A stretch of DNA of 64,000 nucleotides from Paralichthys olivaceus. Its lineage: Eukaryota > Chordata > Actinopteri > Pleuronectiformes > Paralichthyidae. Below the pieces are notes generated by a model, which searched no databases, had not been told where the DNA came from, and was given only the letters and a program-made list of their open reading frames with translations. How positions within the stretch are numbered: the first letter of the stretch is position 1; each line of letters starts with the position of its first letter. Shown piece by piece: positions 38,847 through 52,000 of the stretch. Where the stretch lies: assembly GCF_024713975.1 (NCBI RefSeq), contig NC_091097.1, positions 5,120,361-5,184,360 on the forward strand, in the 5' to 3' direction. The translations under genes and the position numbers were made by a program.

Positions 38847-41800
38847 GTAAGACCTTCATTTTAAAAAGCCTCCTGTGTTGTTTTAAGCAGTAAAGTACTC
38901 ATATCAGGCAGTGCTCTTATTTATAGTGGAGAACCTTAAATCTCACCTCACTCCACTCTGGTCGTTACTGACAAACTTCACATTTTGTTGCCTGCTTCTT
39001 TGCGTTCATTCCTGAGTAAACCCTTTGAGTGAACATGAACACAAGAAATATATTGTTTTTTCTGACAAAAACTCTTATTTGAAACTTGTAGAAATCATGA
39101 AACTTCAACCTCTAAAACAGTGATAATGTTAAATAACCTAACTTTTCTCCTCCATTACATATTGAATTGGTCTCTTCACATACTATTACTTACAAGTCTT
39201 TCCAACACTTGCCAAATATTAAACTCAGTCCAATCTCATCCCAACTAAACCCTGTTCAGAGCTGGTGGTAACATCCATCTTGAGATCCAATCACATTTAA
39301 GGATATCTCTGTTCCTGACACACAGTGGTGTGATGTCACCAGGTACATTTACTACTTTACTGCACTTTTGTACTTTACTAAAATTGATTTGTTTTCTGTT
39401 ACTTTTCACTTTTACTCCACTACATATATCAGCAAATATCTGTACTGTTTACATAGTTTTAAAATCCAATCAGAACAAGCAGGTAACATTTGACCCCGCC
39501 TCCTGTCTCAACCATAATAATGTTCGGAAATAGGACACACTTGGCAAGTACATTTACTTTTAATACTTTAAGTATATTAAAAAGCAAGTACTTACTTTTA
39601 CTTAGGTAAAATATTTGAGTACTTCCTCCACCACTGCACACACACAGACATTGTCATCAGACACACTTATAAACTCAGGTCCGGTAGAAACAATATATTA
39701 GGACTTTGTGATGTGGATGTTTATTTGCATATAGATCTGGGAAGTGAGATCCAATCATATGGTCACAGGCGACACATTCATGTCATAGTCTGATGTTGGG
39801 TGTAAACAGACTAAATCTCCGCTGGTGATTGGGTCTCTCAGGAGTGAACAGGACCCTGGATCCTGAGCAGAGCTCTGCCTCTCCTAATGCGCGTCTGCAT
39901 GTTCATTTAATAAAAGACTCATTGCTTTTTCCTTTGCCCTCTGCTTCTTTCATCCTTTTTCTTAACATCCTGAATGTACCTTCCTGTCTTAAGCTTTGTC
40001 TTTTTGTATTTATAATTGCTGTTGTTTCAAACTCTCTGCAGCCGCCTCAGGGAACTAAAACAAATCATGTGAAAAATGTTAACTTTTGCTGGAACCATCA
40101 AAATTACCCAGAGACAGTTTTTCCTTTTGATAATTTCACTTTGCTTATACAGTGCAATAAGCTTAGCAAGTCTAGAGTAGATTTAGGGTATGCCCTCTTT
40201 TTTAACTTGTATGTCCAATTATCATCTGGCTGCAGTTTCTTCAAAGTATCGCCTGCTGCCTGCACCATTTCTTTTCCTTTTCATAGTGTTAAGTGGGCCT
40301 GATGAGGTGTGAGAGATGAAATAAGAGACTGAAAAGAGAGACAAAAGTACAGGAATGTAAATATCAATTATTTTCCATACTGGGATACATTAATCTGGTT
40401 TCCAGGTAGAAAGGGATCTGAATATTTTTAATTTCTCTATCAGTCATGGTGAGCCAACAGACGCTCAGTAAAGCAGTGAGAGGCGTCTTCCCTTCTGCCG
40501 GAGTCTGACACAGCCGCTCTTGTTATTTTCTTCCTATTCAGAGAAAAGTGAGTGGATGCTGGGTTATATTAAGAGCAGCACCCCAGAGGATTGTGGGATT
40601 TGGCATGGATATCTCACAGATCTGTGTGTTTTTTTTTCTTTGGAGCTTTTGTAATGGCTCAGATACACTGGGCTGCGCTTCTTCTCCTTGGCAGCCAGAG
40701 GATGTGTGATAAAACTCTCATGATAAGAGTTTATCTTGAACCCTTCTGATCAGTCAGTGGCGATGCAGCAGTTCTTTGATTCTGCTCATTTGCATGATCA
40801 TGAAGAGATGTGTGCACAGTTTTTGGTGCATTTAAATTTGAAAATTTTCCTCAAATGAATCACATGAAAATACTTCACATTTTGTTGGAACATGAAAGTA
40901 GTTTATTATTCATAAGTGTGAGGGGATGTGGTCAGTGGATGACTTAGTGTCATGTCTACACGTCTTGTTGGCACTGACCATGATCACATCTATTTTTTAC
41001 CTTAACTAAGTTATTTACTTTTTTATTATCCATTCACAAATGTTTTTTTTCCAGGCATTAAAATATTAAACCCATTAACATGTTTAAAAATCTCAATAGC
41101 TCAGAGCAGAAAGTCAAATATATTTGTTTTAGATTAGTATAAAGGCAACACATTTTAATAGTGAACTAATAATTAATCATTACAATTAATAATAACAACA
41201 ATTGTTTATTGGCTAACTAATAAATAATTCAGTAAAATCAACCACGCTACTTGCAATAAGAAGAAAACCTAGGAAATCATTTTTTAGTTTTGGCCACATG
41301 GGGGAGCACAGAAAGCTGTAAAATCCAAAACGATGATGTAACATCTCCTTTGTTATAGAACAGGGTTAACACAAAATGATTTACGTATCCAACAGACATC
41401 AATATCAGCAGTGATTTAGAGTAGTGTGTGTGTGATACCTTATTACTCCAAGTCGGACATTTCCTCTGTTTTATCTGTTTTCGGTCCCCGCCGTCCCCTG
41501 AGGGGACTGTCGGGTTTAAATTTGAACCTCATGTGATAGAACAAAGTGAAGCAAAACAAGCTTTGTGCTGCCACAAAACCCAGAGGATGTGGAGAGGAGT
41601 GTCTAGTTTTCACGCTGGAGACAACACAGTATATTTCCGTTAAATTACACCTTAAGAGACAGGAAATGCTCTGCGAATGGTTTATCACCGCTGAAATATC
41701 ATGTTGTGTCGTGAAATCCATCCAACAGCTTTGGATGGATTGCAACAATCTGAAATGTTGTTGAGACATTCACTGTATCCTACTTGACAAGAACCCAAAC

Positions 41801-44800
41801 TGTTCACCTGTAGAGCCACTGTTGTGTTACTTTTAACAAAACGGTTCTGAAACTAAGGACGTTCTCCATCAGACACAGTTAAATTCTCTGTTTAATGCCA
41901 CTGTATGCACGCCAACATGCTAAGTGAAGCTGGAGAACATTGGAATATGTTTTAACACATTTTTACCTTGGAAGGAATTTATTTAAGTATGGAGAAATGT
42001 CAGATGTCAATATTATTATTTGTTTATCTCTGTATGTGGAGGCTACATTTAGATGGGCTGAGCTGTTTCCACACAGTTTTGTTTCTTGTCCATTATTTTG
42101 TTTCATATTGACTCCTCCCACTTGTGCTCAATGCATCGAATGTATTGATACACTGGAGCCATGAGAGAATTAGTTTGTTTTCACTGCACCAGTTCTTGCA
42201 GCAATATCGAGACAATGACCTTAACTTAAGATTGCTGGTTTAAGCACATTGTTTATTTTGATTATGGTAATTTATCAATACATATTTTGGCATGTGCAAT
42301 TAAATTATTTTAATAGTGAGAGATTCTGGCATTTAGCAAAATAAGATTATCTAAATTCAATATGTTAATCTACTAAACAACTGTATATTTAATTTGAATA
42401 TCTATTAGCTGAATTGAATAAAATGGACTCTAATTAGTTTGTATGCTCACTTCTTGTGACACAAAATGCAACTTTTGTCTGAAAATCTGAAACCTGTAAA
42501 ATTAAAAAATGAAATGTTAATAGAGATAAATTCCAGACAGAAATATACCAGAGGGGTGACGTTTGGAGATCACAAAGTTTACCATGGTGAAAACATTTCA
42601 GATTTACTTGCACAGTAACAAAGGGCTATTTGAAAACAAGGTGTTAACTGTCGACAGAGGATGTCAATCATCGTACCTGGACAGTAAACGTCTCATCAGT
42701 GTGAATTCAGTAGCTAAGAATCCTGCAGCAAACCACAACTGGGGCTGCAGCATGTAAAGGACGAGCCGAGACATAGCAGATCCACTGAGTCTCTTTAATG
42801 CTACACATCAGTCAGTGTCATCCACCCACTCTGCCTTGCTGCCCATGAACATGATGCGACTTCTTTATCGTTCTGCTAATAATCTCCCCATTTATATATC
42901 GGTCCGATCGCAGCCGCCCTCCTCCCCTCAGGTCTCTGATTTGAGAGCGGAGTGCTGAAGTTCAGCAGCACATCTGTCAGATGCCGCGGACAGATCCGAA
43001 CGGGCCACGCACCGCTGCATCTGAAAATGAACAGCCAGCCAGCGAATCCCTGCAGATTAAAAACGACTTTTCCCTTGTAAAGCACACTGCAGTCATTTCT
43101 GGCCCAGTGTAACTGAGAGCGAGCCTGAATACAATGGCGTCATGGTGGCAGAGGCTCCTGGGGACTGCTGATAAGACGTAGGGAGGCCTTATCGTTATTT
43201 ATCCATTTAGAGGATCATATTTCACCATTTGAATAGCACCATTATTGAGCAAGTGAGAGGTGCTGAATAGCAATATGAGAATTTGATGGAAATTAACATG
43301 AGTTATTGCACAGGCTGTCACGACTCCTGCATTTACATTTTCTGTATATGCAAGCTTGTAGGAATGTAGATCTACATAATTGTTATTAAAGCAGCAGCAG
43401 CCTCACATTATACACTACTTCACCCAATGTTCCTTTACTCTGAATAAATTACTCGATCTATATCACTGCCAACTCCATTTAGTGAATGGATGCACTATGT
43501 CGAAAACATTAAACCAGAAGTTACTTCTTCTTCATTTACAGATACAACTGCATATTTAACCTGAATTAATTGACTAAGTGTAGTTCTATACAACACCTTA
43601 ATGTAGCCTCCAAGAAATCAAAAGCACTGAGTCACGAAAGAAGAGAATTACATTCATTACAAATGGTATTAAATTTATTTATATTTAATGGGTAAAAAGA
43701 TGTATCTTAAAGCAACCAAACACAAAAGCATCACAAAAGCTGATTTCTGTGGTGCTGTTGTTATTTTCTACCTCCCCTGCAGGTTTAAAGCTGCAGTTTG
43801 AATAATGTATGATTATATTTCACTATAAGAATCATGATTAGTTTATGTGCAGGTAAAATGATGGTTTGTTTATGACAGAAGTCGGCGGTTGTGAGCTCCA
43901 CTGCGCCCGGAGAGGAGACTGGGAGTCAGCCTCTTCCCCCAGGATGGAGGAGCTACATGTCACCTGAGGGACAGAGGTATTACGTCAACAGCTGCAGTAA
44001 AGGTGAGAGCAGCGCCTGAAGTCAAAGAGACTCTTGGGCATCAGCTGCATTCACAGAGGATGCAGTTTAGTTTAGATTAATTGTCTGGGGTGGCTAATTG
44101 TGGTTCTCTGAATCAGTTCAACCGTACTGATGAAACAAATCTAAATAGGGAGCAAGTTTTAAATCTACATGCAACAGTAAATGATCGTACTGTGAAACAG
44201 ACAGAGACCACAGGTTCTTGTTCTTCAGCCCTTTTGATTATAAACATCACATGGTCTCCATTACATTTTACAGCCAAAAGACAAAAAGGAGAAACTGAAC
44301 CAAAAATACTAAGCTACAAGATTCTTGGATCCTTTGGACAAAATAAAACCAGGAGACAAACTTTCATTCAAAATATAAAAATTGTGTGATGAGTGAGTCC
44401 ATTAGAGAACAATTAGATAACCGTCCTAATAGTTAGGACGGTTATCTTAAAGGGTTAAAAACGGAGAGAAAAAGGAAAATATTGGTGTTGCAGATGTTAC
44501 TGAGATCTGAGTCTCATTTAACCTTAGCAACAATAAGTGTATATGTTAAAATAATAATTAAAAGAAAGCATCTCCACAATTGTGTTTTCTGACCAAACTC
44601 AGGTAAATCCCAGCATCCTTTTCTGCAACTGCTGACACGCCAACACACATGGATAATACCTGCTTAACATCAATATGTTGGTATGTAATTCAAAGAACAG
44701 TGACTCAAAGCTGCCATAATTATTTATTATTAGATATCATCATTATTCATTATTATTATCATCAATTTATTTATTATCGTCATAACATTTCAATCTTTTT

Positions 44801-45604
44801 TATTAAACTGGTCCTTTTTTCTCAGAGATTCTCAAAGTTGAGAAAGGTTTATCTTCAATAGATGCTCACGAGTGATAATCAATAGCCAATAATCATCTAT
44901 TCTCTCTGTCTGTAGTGAGATTTCAATAGGACACAACAGAGACAAACGACTACAGATCAGAGACCAGCTCAGTGCAGCAAAACCAATCAGCCACTCTTAT
45001 ATAACGCTGTATTGATGATTTTACAGATGAAGCTGCGTCTTGCTGAGGGTCAACCAATCACATTGCTTGTCCAGCAACGCTCGGCCTTAGAGTCGTTCTG
45101 TATGAAGCTGAATCTCCAACATGCTGAGTCTCGCCTGCCCCTGCCGTTGCAGTTTGACACGTTTAGCTCCCACTGCCTCGACACTGTGAACCGTGAGGAC
45201 TCATTATCATTCGGCCCCATCGTCGTGTACCAGCGCTCCATTCATCGGGAGACGAGCGAGCAGATTCGATCCACGTTAATCTGATTATCTCAAACGTGCG
45301 GCACTTCAGGCCGAGCAGCATGGCCGGTATCTCAGCTGTGAGATCTGTGGACTCAGAGGTGGAGCGATGTTTCCGCTGTTTGTCTTCTGCTCTGATTCTC
45401 TGCTTCACAGCAAGAGGCTGCAGAGTTACATCAATACAGAGGCTCGGAGGCAGGCGACCTTTGGCAAACATCTGCCTCGGTGTGTGTGTGTGTGTGTGTG
45501 TGTTTTGCACTTTGTGTGGGAAGAAATCCAGAGGGACAGAACTGGCTCCCATGGGGCAGACTAAGGCTGCATCAACAACAACTTTGGCACTGATTGCACT
45601 GTGG

Positions 45605-45667
<63 letters not shown>

Positions 45668-45974
45668 GTGTCTCCATGACTTCACAGGACATTACTTTGA
45701 CTGACATTCATTTCTCAGTGACTTACCCTAACCATTTCTTAAAACTTGTCTTCACCTAAAAAAATCTAATGATTTATATAATTGGGACTTCATTTTTGTC
45801 CCCATAAGAAAGACAAGTCCTCACAATGAGTGTGCAAGCAGATTTAAGTCCCCACAATGTGAGTAACACCTTGACTACACACACACATTGATCTGGAGCC
45901 AAATACAGCAGCAGTGATTTTTATTATGTTATAATTCGCTTTGGTTTCATCTCTGGATGTGGAGCTTCAGGGAG

Positions 45975-46007
<33 letters not shown>

Positions 46008-49000
46008 TGTGTCATAAATATGCCTCAGTGTTTCAGCATCTTTATTAGAAAGCTGCTGCTATTGTTTACAGTCTGTGTCATTTATTGGAGGAGGTGCATG
46101 AATGAGGATCAGCTGAAATCGTTCTGCTTTATCTCTGTGGAGTTTCACATGTGACAGTGGGATTAGAAATGATGAGAACAGCTACTAAGGAACCAAAGCT
46201 TGAAAAATGTGACTGCGTATGATGACATCTGTTATAATATGACAATATAATAACAAGCAGCTGATGAGAAAATCAGGTTGAATTAAGTTGACACTGTATA
46301 AAGGAGGATCAGAGCTGTTCAACACTATTATAAAATCATTTATTCTAAATGTGTTCAGTATTATTTCTATTATGTTTTTTACAGGACTCCAGTAGCCAAA
46401 AGGTTAGAATTATTTGTTCTGCCATAACACTGTCATCTGTAGGCGACAAAAGCACTCTGCTTAAGTACATGGTTTTGGTTTTATGCAAATGTAAATAAAG
46501 GTTGTGTCTGATGCAACTATTAACTTTTTCTGGATTCAACCAGACCAGGCTCTTTCCTGAACCCTAACCAGGTGATCTGAGAGTCTGAACCAATGACTGT
46601 GAATATGTCAACACGTCTCCTCTTCCTCCTACTGTACACAAATTGAACTAAAATATCAAGGATATGCATTTTCGACCAATCATGAGTCAGTCTCAGCTGT
46701 CAATCATGATATTTCACCCTATGTAATCAAATAATTATTTTAAACCAAAAAATGTGCAAAAATCAGTAGAAATCAGTCAAAATGCATTTTACGTGTTTAC
46801 GTCTATGACTTATACTGCAGCCAGCCACTAGGGGGGGGGGGGGTAGAGATGATTTTGCTTCACTTTTGCGAGCTGTAATGTTTTAACATGCTGTCCATAC
46901 AGTCACTTCTTACAGTGACGCATGATGTGATCAGATATTTGGGTGTAACAAAACGCATCTAAATATTTCACTGAATTGTTCAGTCTCAACATATTTGCAT
47001 TAATTATGAATGTATGTTTGCAGAAAACGTAATGGATGCAACATTTTGTACAAAACAAATTTGCTTTAGGCTCACTGAAAAGAATCAATTGTATTTACGA
47101 CAGAAATCATGTGGACAAATGTGAGTGCAGTTTATGTAGACTGATTATTATCTCAGACATAGAGTTTCAGATATATCACATCATACTTTGTGTGTTGGCT
47201 GTGTTCACATTATCGCGTCATGATTCTAGGATTTCTGTTTTCTGTCCTCACATGTTTGCATTTGAGTTCTTGCCACTGCAGCAACATCGCTGCCAAAATC
47301 ATTTCTGCTGACACACGTAGGATATTTCAGCTTGATTTTTTTTATCACTTCTGGAGCCACAGCATCATGGTGTAACTCTGATTCAGCTGCAGCTATTACT
47401 GCGTAGAGGACTTCTTGCTCCACAGAGTGGAATGATTCCTGATTTCTAGTGTGTGATGGACACATAAAATACAGGAGGCGAGCTGGAAATCCATCAGTCC
47501 ACCCCCAAGCATCAAGGTTACACTGTTTTTTGTACTTTCAATGAATGATCTTTAAAAAATCTGAGGAAAGGTCATGATTTCCAAAAAGAACATATACGAA
47601 AATCATGCTGCATTGAAACTATAAGCATTAATTATACTTCAAGTGCTGTTTTTTATGTTGTCCATTAAAAGATGTCAGTTTAGGGGTCTATTACCAAATT
47701 TCCATTGTAATTCTCTACAATAAGTTGTGGAAAAAGAGTCATAAGTATAATTGTGTTAGTTAATACAACTGTGGAAGAGACCAGATATTATTTGAGCAAA
47801 CTGCAACTAGCAACCAAATACTTCCTGTTTACACCAGCAGTGAGATGGTGTCCAGTAAAAATGGCGTCACACTTTGTTTTGTTTCCTTTGCTCAGCTGTC
47901 ATTCTTCCTTTTGCTCATATCGTTCCAGAGACAACATGGCGACGTCCCTCCTCGTCGGATGAGGCCCTGCGGAGTCTGCTGGCACGGCAGAACTCCTCAC
48001 CATATGGTAAAAACTGAGCCTTCATCTCCACAGCGTTTCATTTTTTTTAACACATTCTCTAAAAGCAGCAACATGTAGGAAACAAAATCACGACAGAGGA
48101 AGCAAGGGAGTCTCATAGAGGGTTTAAAGGTTAGGAAGAGTATTAGGAAAATAGGCAGTGAGATGAAGTATAATTTCTGTTTTCATCAGGTAAATTGTTT
48201 CCGTTTATGACAGTTGTTTCCGTTTGAAGCACCAGGCCATGACTACATGTCTCAGCAGTTTTCCAGTCCGACAGATATAACCTTCTTGAAACCGTTCACC
48301 AGCAGCCGGGATCTGTTTTTTATAAGACTCCTTCATCTGAAACAAACATAGTACAAGTGATCACATTGTGTTCCCAGGAAACTGACTAACAAGTTCCCAA
48401 AACCTCAGACATGGTCCTTGTACATTAAACGTCTCCTGAACCTCAGGTAGCGCTGCTGGAAGAAATCCTAAATTTTCTTAATGAGCAGCTTATTATGTTT
48501 CCCCGCTGCCAGCTTCCTCACTAACAACATCTCAGCAGATAACAGATGGTTTTCTTCTTCCTGCTGGCACGCGGCCTAAACACACTTTCTTGTAGAAGAG
48601 GAACCGGCGCAGAGGCAGGCGGCTGCGGGGGTTGGAGGGGGCCGTTGTCAGCATTAGACCAGACAAGTGTGATCCTCCTCGGAGAGAGCGAGAAGTTTAA
48701 TGAAGGCCGGGTTCAGATCTGAAACGGCTCGACGTCTGTGCCAGCCTCTGGACAGGAAACCGGGGATATGACCAACTGGGCCAGAGAGGGAAAAATAATG
48801 ATGCAGCATCTGAAGGGAAGTAGATGAGATAACAATGAACAGGGCATGTGCCTGAGCATCACAAACGAACAAATACACATATGAACACAAACAGGATACA
48901 CACTAGAAATTCTTAAAAAGCACAAATATGCTATCATGTCGTTGTTTGCAGAAAGAAGTGCGGTCATCAAGAATTTCTCACCGATTTACTAAGATCCTCG

Positions 49001-52000
49001 TTTATTCTATAACAATATCATTTTCACGTTATATCACAAAATCAACTTCTCTTGTCTCTTGCCAACTTCTCGTCTCAACTCGTTTTAAAATATAGATGTA
49101 AAAAAAAGGTTGATTTAGTGTCAAGTTATTCTTTGAGGTAAAGACATGTTTGTATCAGTCTTCGCATCTACAGTCGGACGGTCTGAGACCCCTAGAAAGA
49201 GGCTGAGACTATTTCTTTAATTGTTTTTATGACACAAACGAGTCAGACGTGTGTGAAGCCTAATTTCCATCATAAAGCACTTTTGAGTGTGAATGAAGCT
49301 CTGTGCCTCACTATTACTCTCATCCATCACATCTGTGCATGCTAAATTTTACTGGTCACCGAAAGAGGTCACTGAAGGTCGTACATGTCTTGATGCCTCA
49401 TTAAGCAAAGCGACTGCCTCTATGCTTTGAGTCACCTCCGTTTTCCTGCAGGCGGACCTGGTCCGGCTCTGACCATCGTCCACGGCTGTGACGTGTGACC
49501 TGAGGCGGCACACTCTGCCGGGCTCACGTGTTTACCTTCAGCTGGAGATGGGCCGATTTGATATGCAATGAGCTGACAGCTCATGAATCACAGGCGACGA
49601 GGAACCATTAAGGGCATGTAGGCTGAAACCAGGGGTGTTACTACAGAACTGCTCACAGAGCTGTGAACTCCCGCAGGCTCATTCTGATTAATGACATCTA
49701 ATGTGCTTATATATAGAAAGCAACTACACATTACTAAGCTAGTGCTATAAATTATCTTTAAAGAAAATGAATGAAATGCACATTTTTCCACTGCTTAATA
49801 CATTATGTTCGAATGTCAAATATCAAACTGTCTGTAAATAACCTCTCTTCTTTATTTTTGTTGAATTGTCATTTGCTGACTCCCCATCTGCTCATCATTA
49901 ATGAGCCACTGCACAATAGTGAGACTCCACCCATCAATATTATAATCAATAACATGTTGATCATGATCTGTTTGTCTTCAGCCAGTGGGAGCCACGGCAG
50001 TGCAAAGACCAGTCAGCCCCCAGAGATCACTGATGTTCCTCTGAGGAGGTCGACCATGAACAAACAGGTATGTGGTATTAGCCAGAAATGGCTATTTTAC
50101 AGTACAAATTGTTGGTGTACAAAGCAGTATCAAAGATTCAGGAATATGAGGCTTCATGTGATGAATTAGCTTTTAGTGCTTAAAGGTTCAATGTGTAGAA
50201 TTTAGTGACATCTGAAGTTGAAGATTCATGTTGCAGCTGAAAACCCCTCACCGCACTATCCTCTTACAAACATGAAAGAGAACCTGTGGTAGCTTCAGTT
50301 TTCACAAAACTCAAAAGTGGTTTAGTTTGTCCTGTTTGGAAGACTGTAAAAAACATGGCAGTCTCCGTAGAAAGGAACCCCCTCCTTGTAAATATAAGTA
50401 TTTAAATATACAGGGGCCATTCAAGGGTAAAGAAAATTACAACTCATACAATTCAGATGAAACACACAAGTGAAAACATTGCTAGGATTATTTTACATTC
50501 AATTTCTTCCAATAGATAGCTTTCGCCTAAATCTTACACACTGGACCTTTGACGGATAAGGAAGTAATCATCATCTTGGATGAAACCAATGTTGATGGTT
50601 GGAAACGGCAAACAAATAGTGATTTTCTATCTTAGAAATCTGATGTTTTGTCATCGTGTCCATCCAACACAACCCTGGCTCTTGTGCTGCAGATGGGTAG
50701 GATTCATAGGTCCTACTGTTCCAAAAGTGTTTTATCACTTGAACCATTTACTGAAATTACAACTGCTGACGTTTTTCTCTCTCTCATCAACAATGACTTT
50801 GATTGTTAATTGTTTCGCAAGGTAAATGTGGGACATACCCACTTTCCAGCTTCTGAAATGTGAGGATTTGCTGCTTTATATTTATATTGCTTATTTGAAT
50901 TGTTTCACTTGTAAACCAAAAATATTTTAACCTATTTGGACCTTGGACTCAGCTGACTAAATCTTTCATTTTATAGAACAAAATATAAATCAAGATAGTA
51001 AAACAGCTGGAGTCCTGAGTACTGTTCATGGGGCCTTTATGCAGAAACATCAAAGCCCCCCTTGCTGCAACGTTCACGATATGATTACAGTGTTTCCATG
51101 AGATAAAGCTGCCGCAGTCTGTTCAGTGGAGGCAGGGCTGCTCCCGCAGCTCTGATGAACCTGGGCCAACGTCCATTACATGCCAACCCACGTGACTGTT
51201 TGCAAGTCAGATGAGGGCACACCGGAGCGTATAGACGGACAGACCCTGGGTCCACATGGGCGACTGAGGTTTGGATGTCACATGTAAGAGTTTGACAGTT
51301 TTGGTAAAGGAGTCCAGCCAAGACTGTCGACGCTCACGCTGGGAGCACTGGGGCAATGGATCAACCCCCTACCCCCCAAAAATACCACCCAAAAAACAAA
51401 CCTGGACTGGGACTGTGGTGATCAGAGCTGCCCTCCGCCATGTTCTGTACAGCGAAGGTGAGAATGTGAGTAGATGTCGGGTTTGTTGAGGCTGCGATGG
51501 TGTTGTTGGACCAGCTCAGGCGGATGTTTTGAGAAGGCGTGAGCGCAGCACTGATCATGTGCGTTGTCCAAGCTGCTCGGCTGTGCACACGGCTGGTGTT
51601 GGTTTGACGCCTCGGGTGAAACACTGTCACATGAAGAGATGAGAACGATGTAGCTGTCTTGTACACACATACTTACCATAAGCACACAAATACCGGTATT
51701 TTTTCTGTTGTATCTTGACATCCTGACTCTGAATTTGCCTCCACACACACACCTATTTAACCCCTTCAGTCTCACACACAAACACACACATTTCCCACAC
51801 ACTCAAACACGCTGCATCTAATTGGTTGCCTATTTTCCCTACTGCTCTCGCTCTCCTCCCCCTCGTCCTGTTTCCCTCCCAATCGTAATTAGTCTATTAA
51901 AGATCATCATTCAGCCATTTCCATCAAACCAACCCCTACCGCTGCCACCACCACCTCCTCCTCTGCTGCTGCTCCCTCCTCCTTCACTATCAGGCTCTCT

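Larger units (their letters stand above)
44003..49981 (+). other. GAS7 intron between WW exon and linker exon
   Basis: This intron is about 6 kb. It holds a perfect 15-bp hairpin (44415-44447), microsatellites (45481-45503, 45617-45664, 45976-46005) and a repeat family 2 copy (about 46795-46915). I looked for TGG-GAR or TGG-GAY codons after a good acceptor in phase 1, to complete the WW domain, and saw none that stays open. CTGCAGGCGGACCTGGTCC at 49447-49465 has a fine acceptor but the wrong phase. Confidence 0.5.

Noticed and set aside
39829..40302. 157-codon open frame in GAS7 intron 1
   Set aside because: No recognisable domain, no splice-consistent partners, composition like the surrounding AT-rich intron.
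49447..49500. Candidate WW-completing GAS7 exon (acceptor CTGCAG, then RTWSGSDHRP)
   Set aside because: The frame containing Thr-Trp needs a phase-2 junction, but the upstream exon ends in phase 1; the correct phase gives no WW-like sequence and soon hits a stop.
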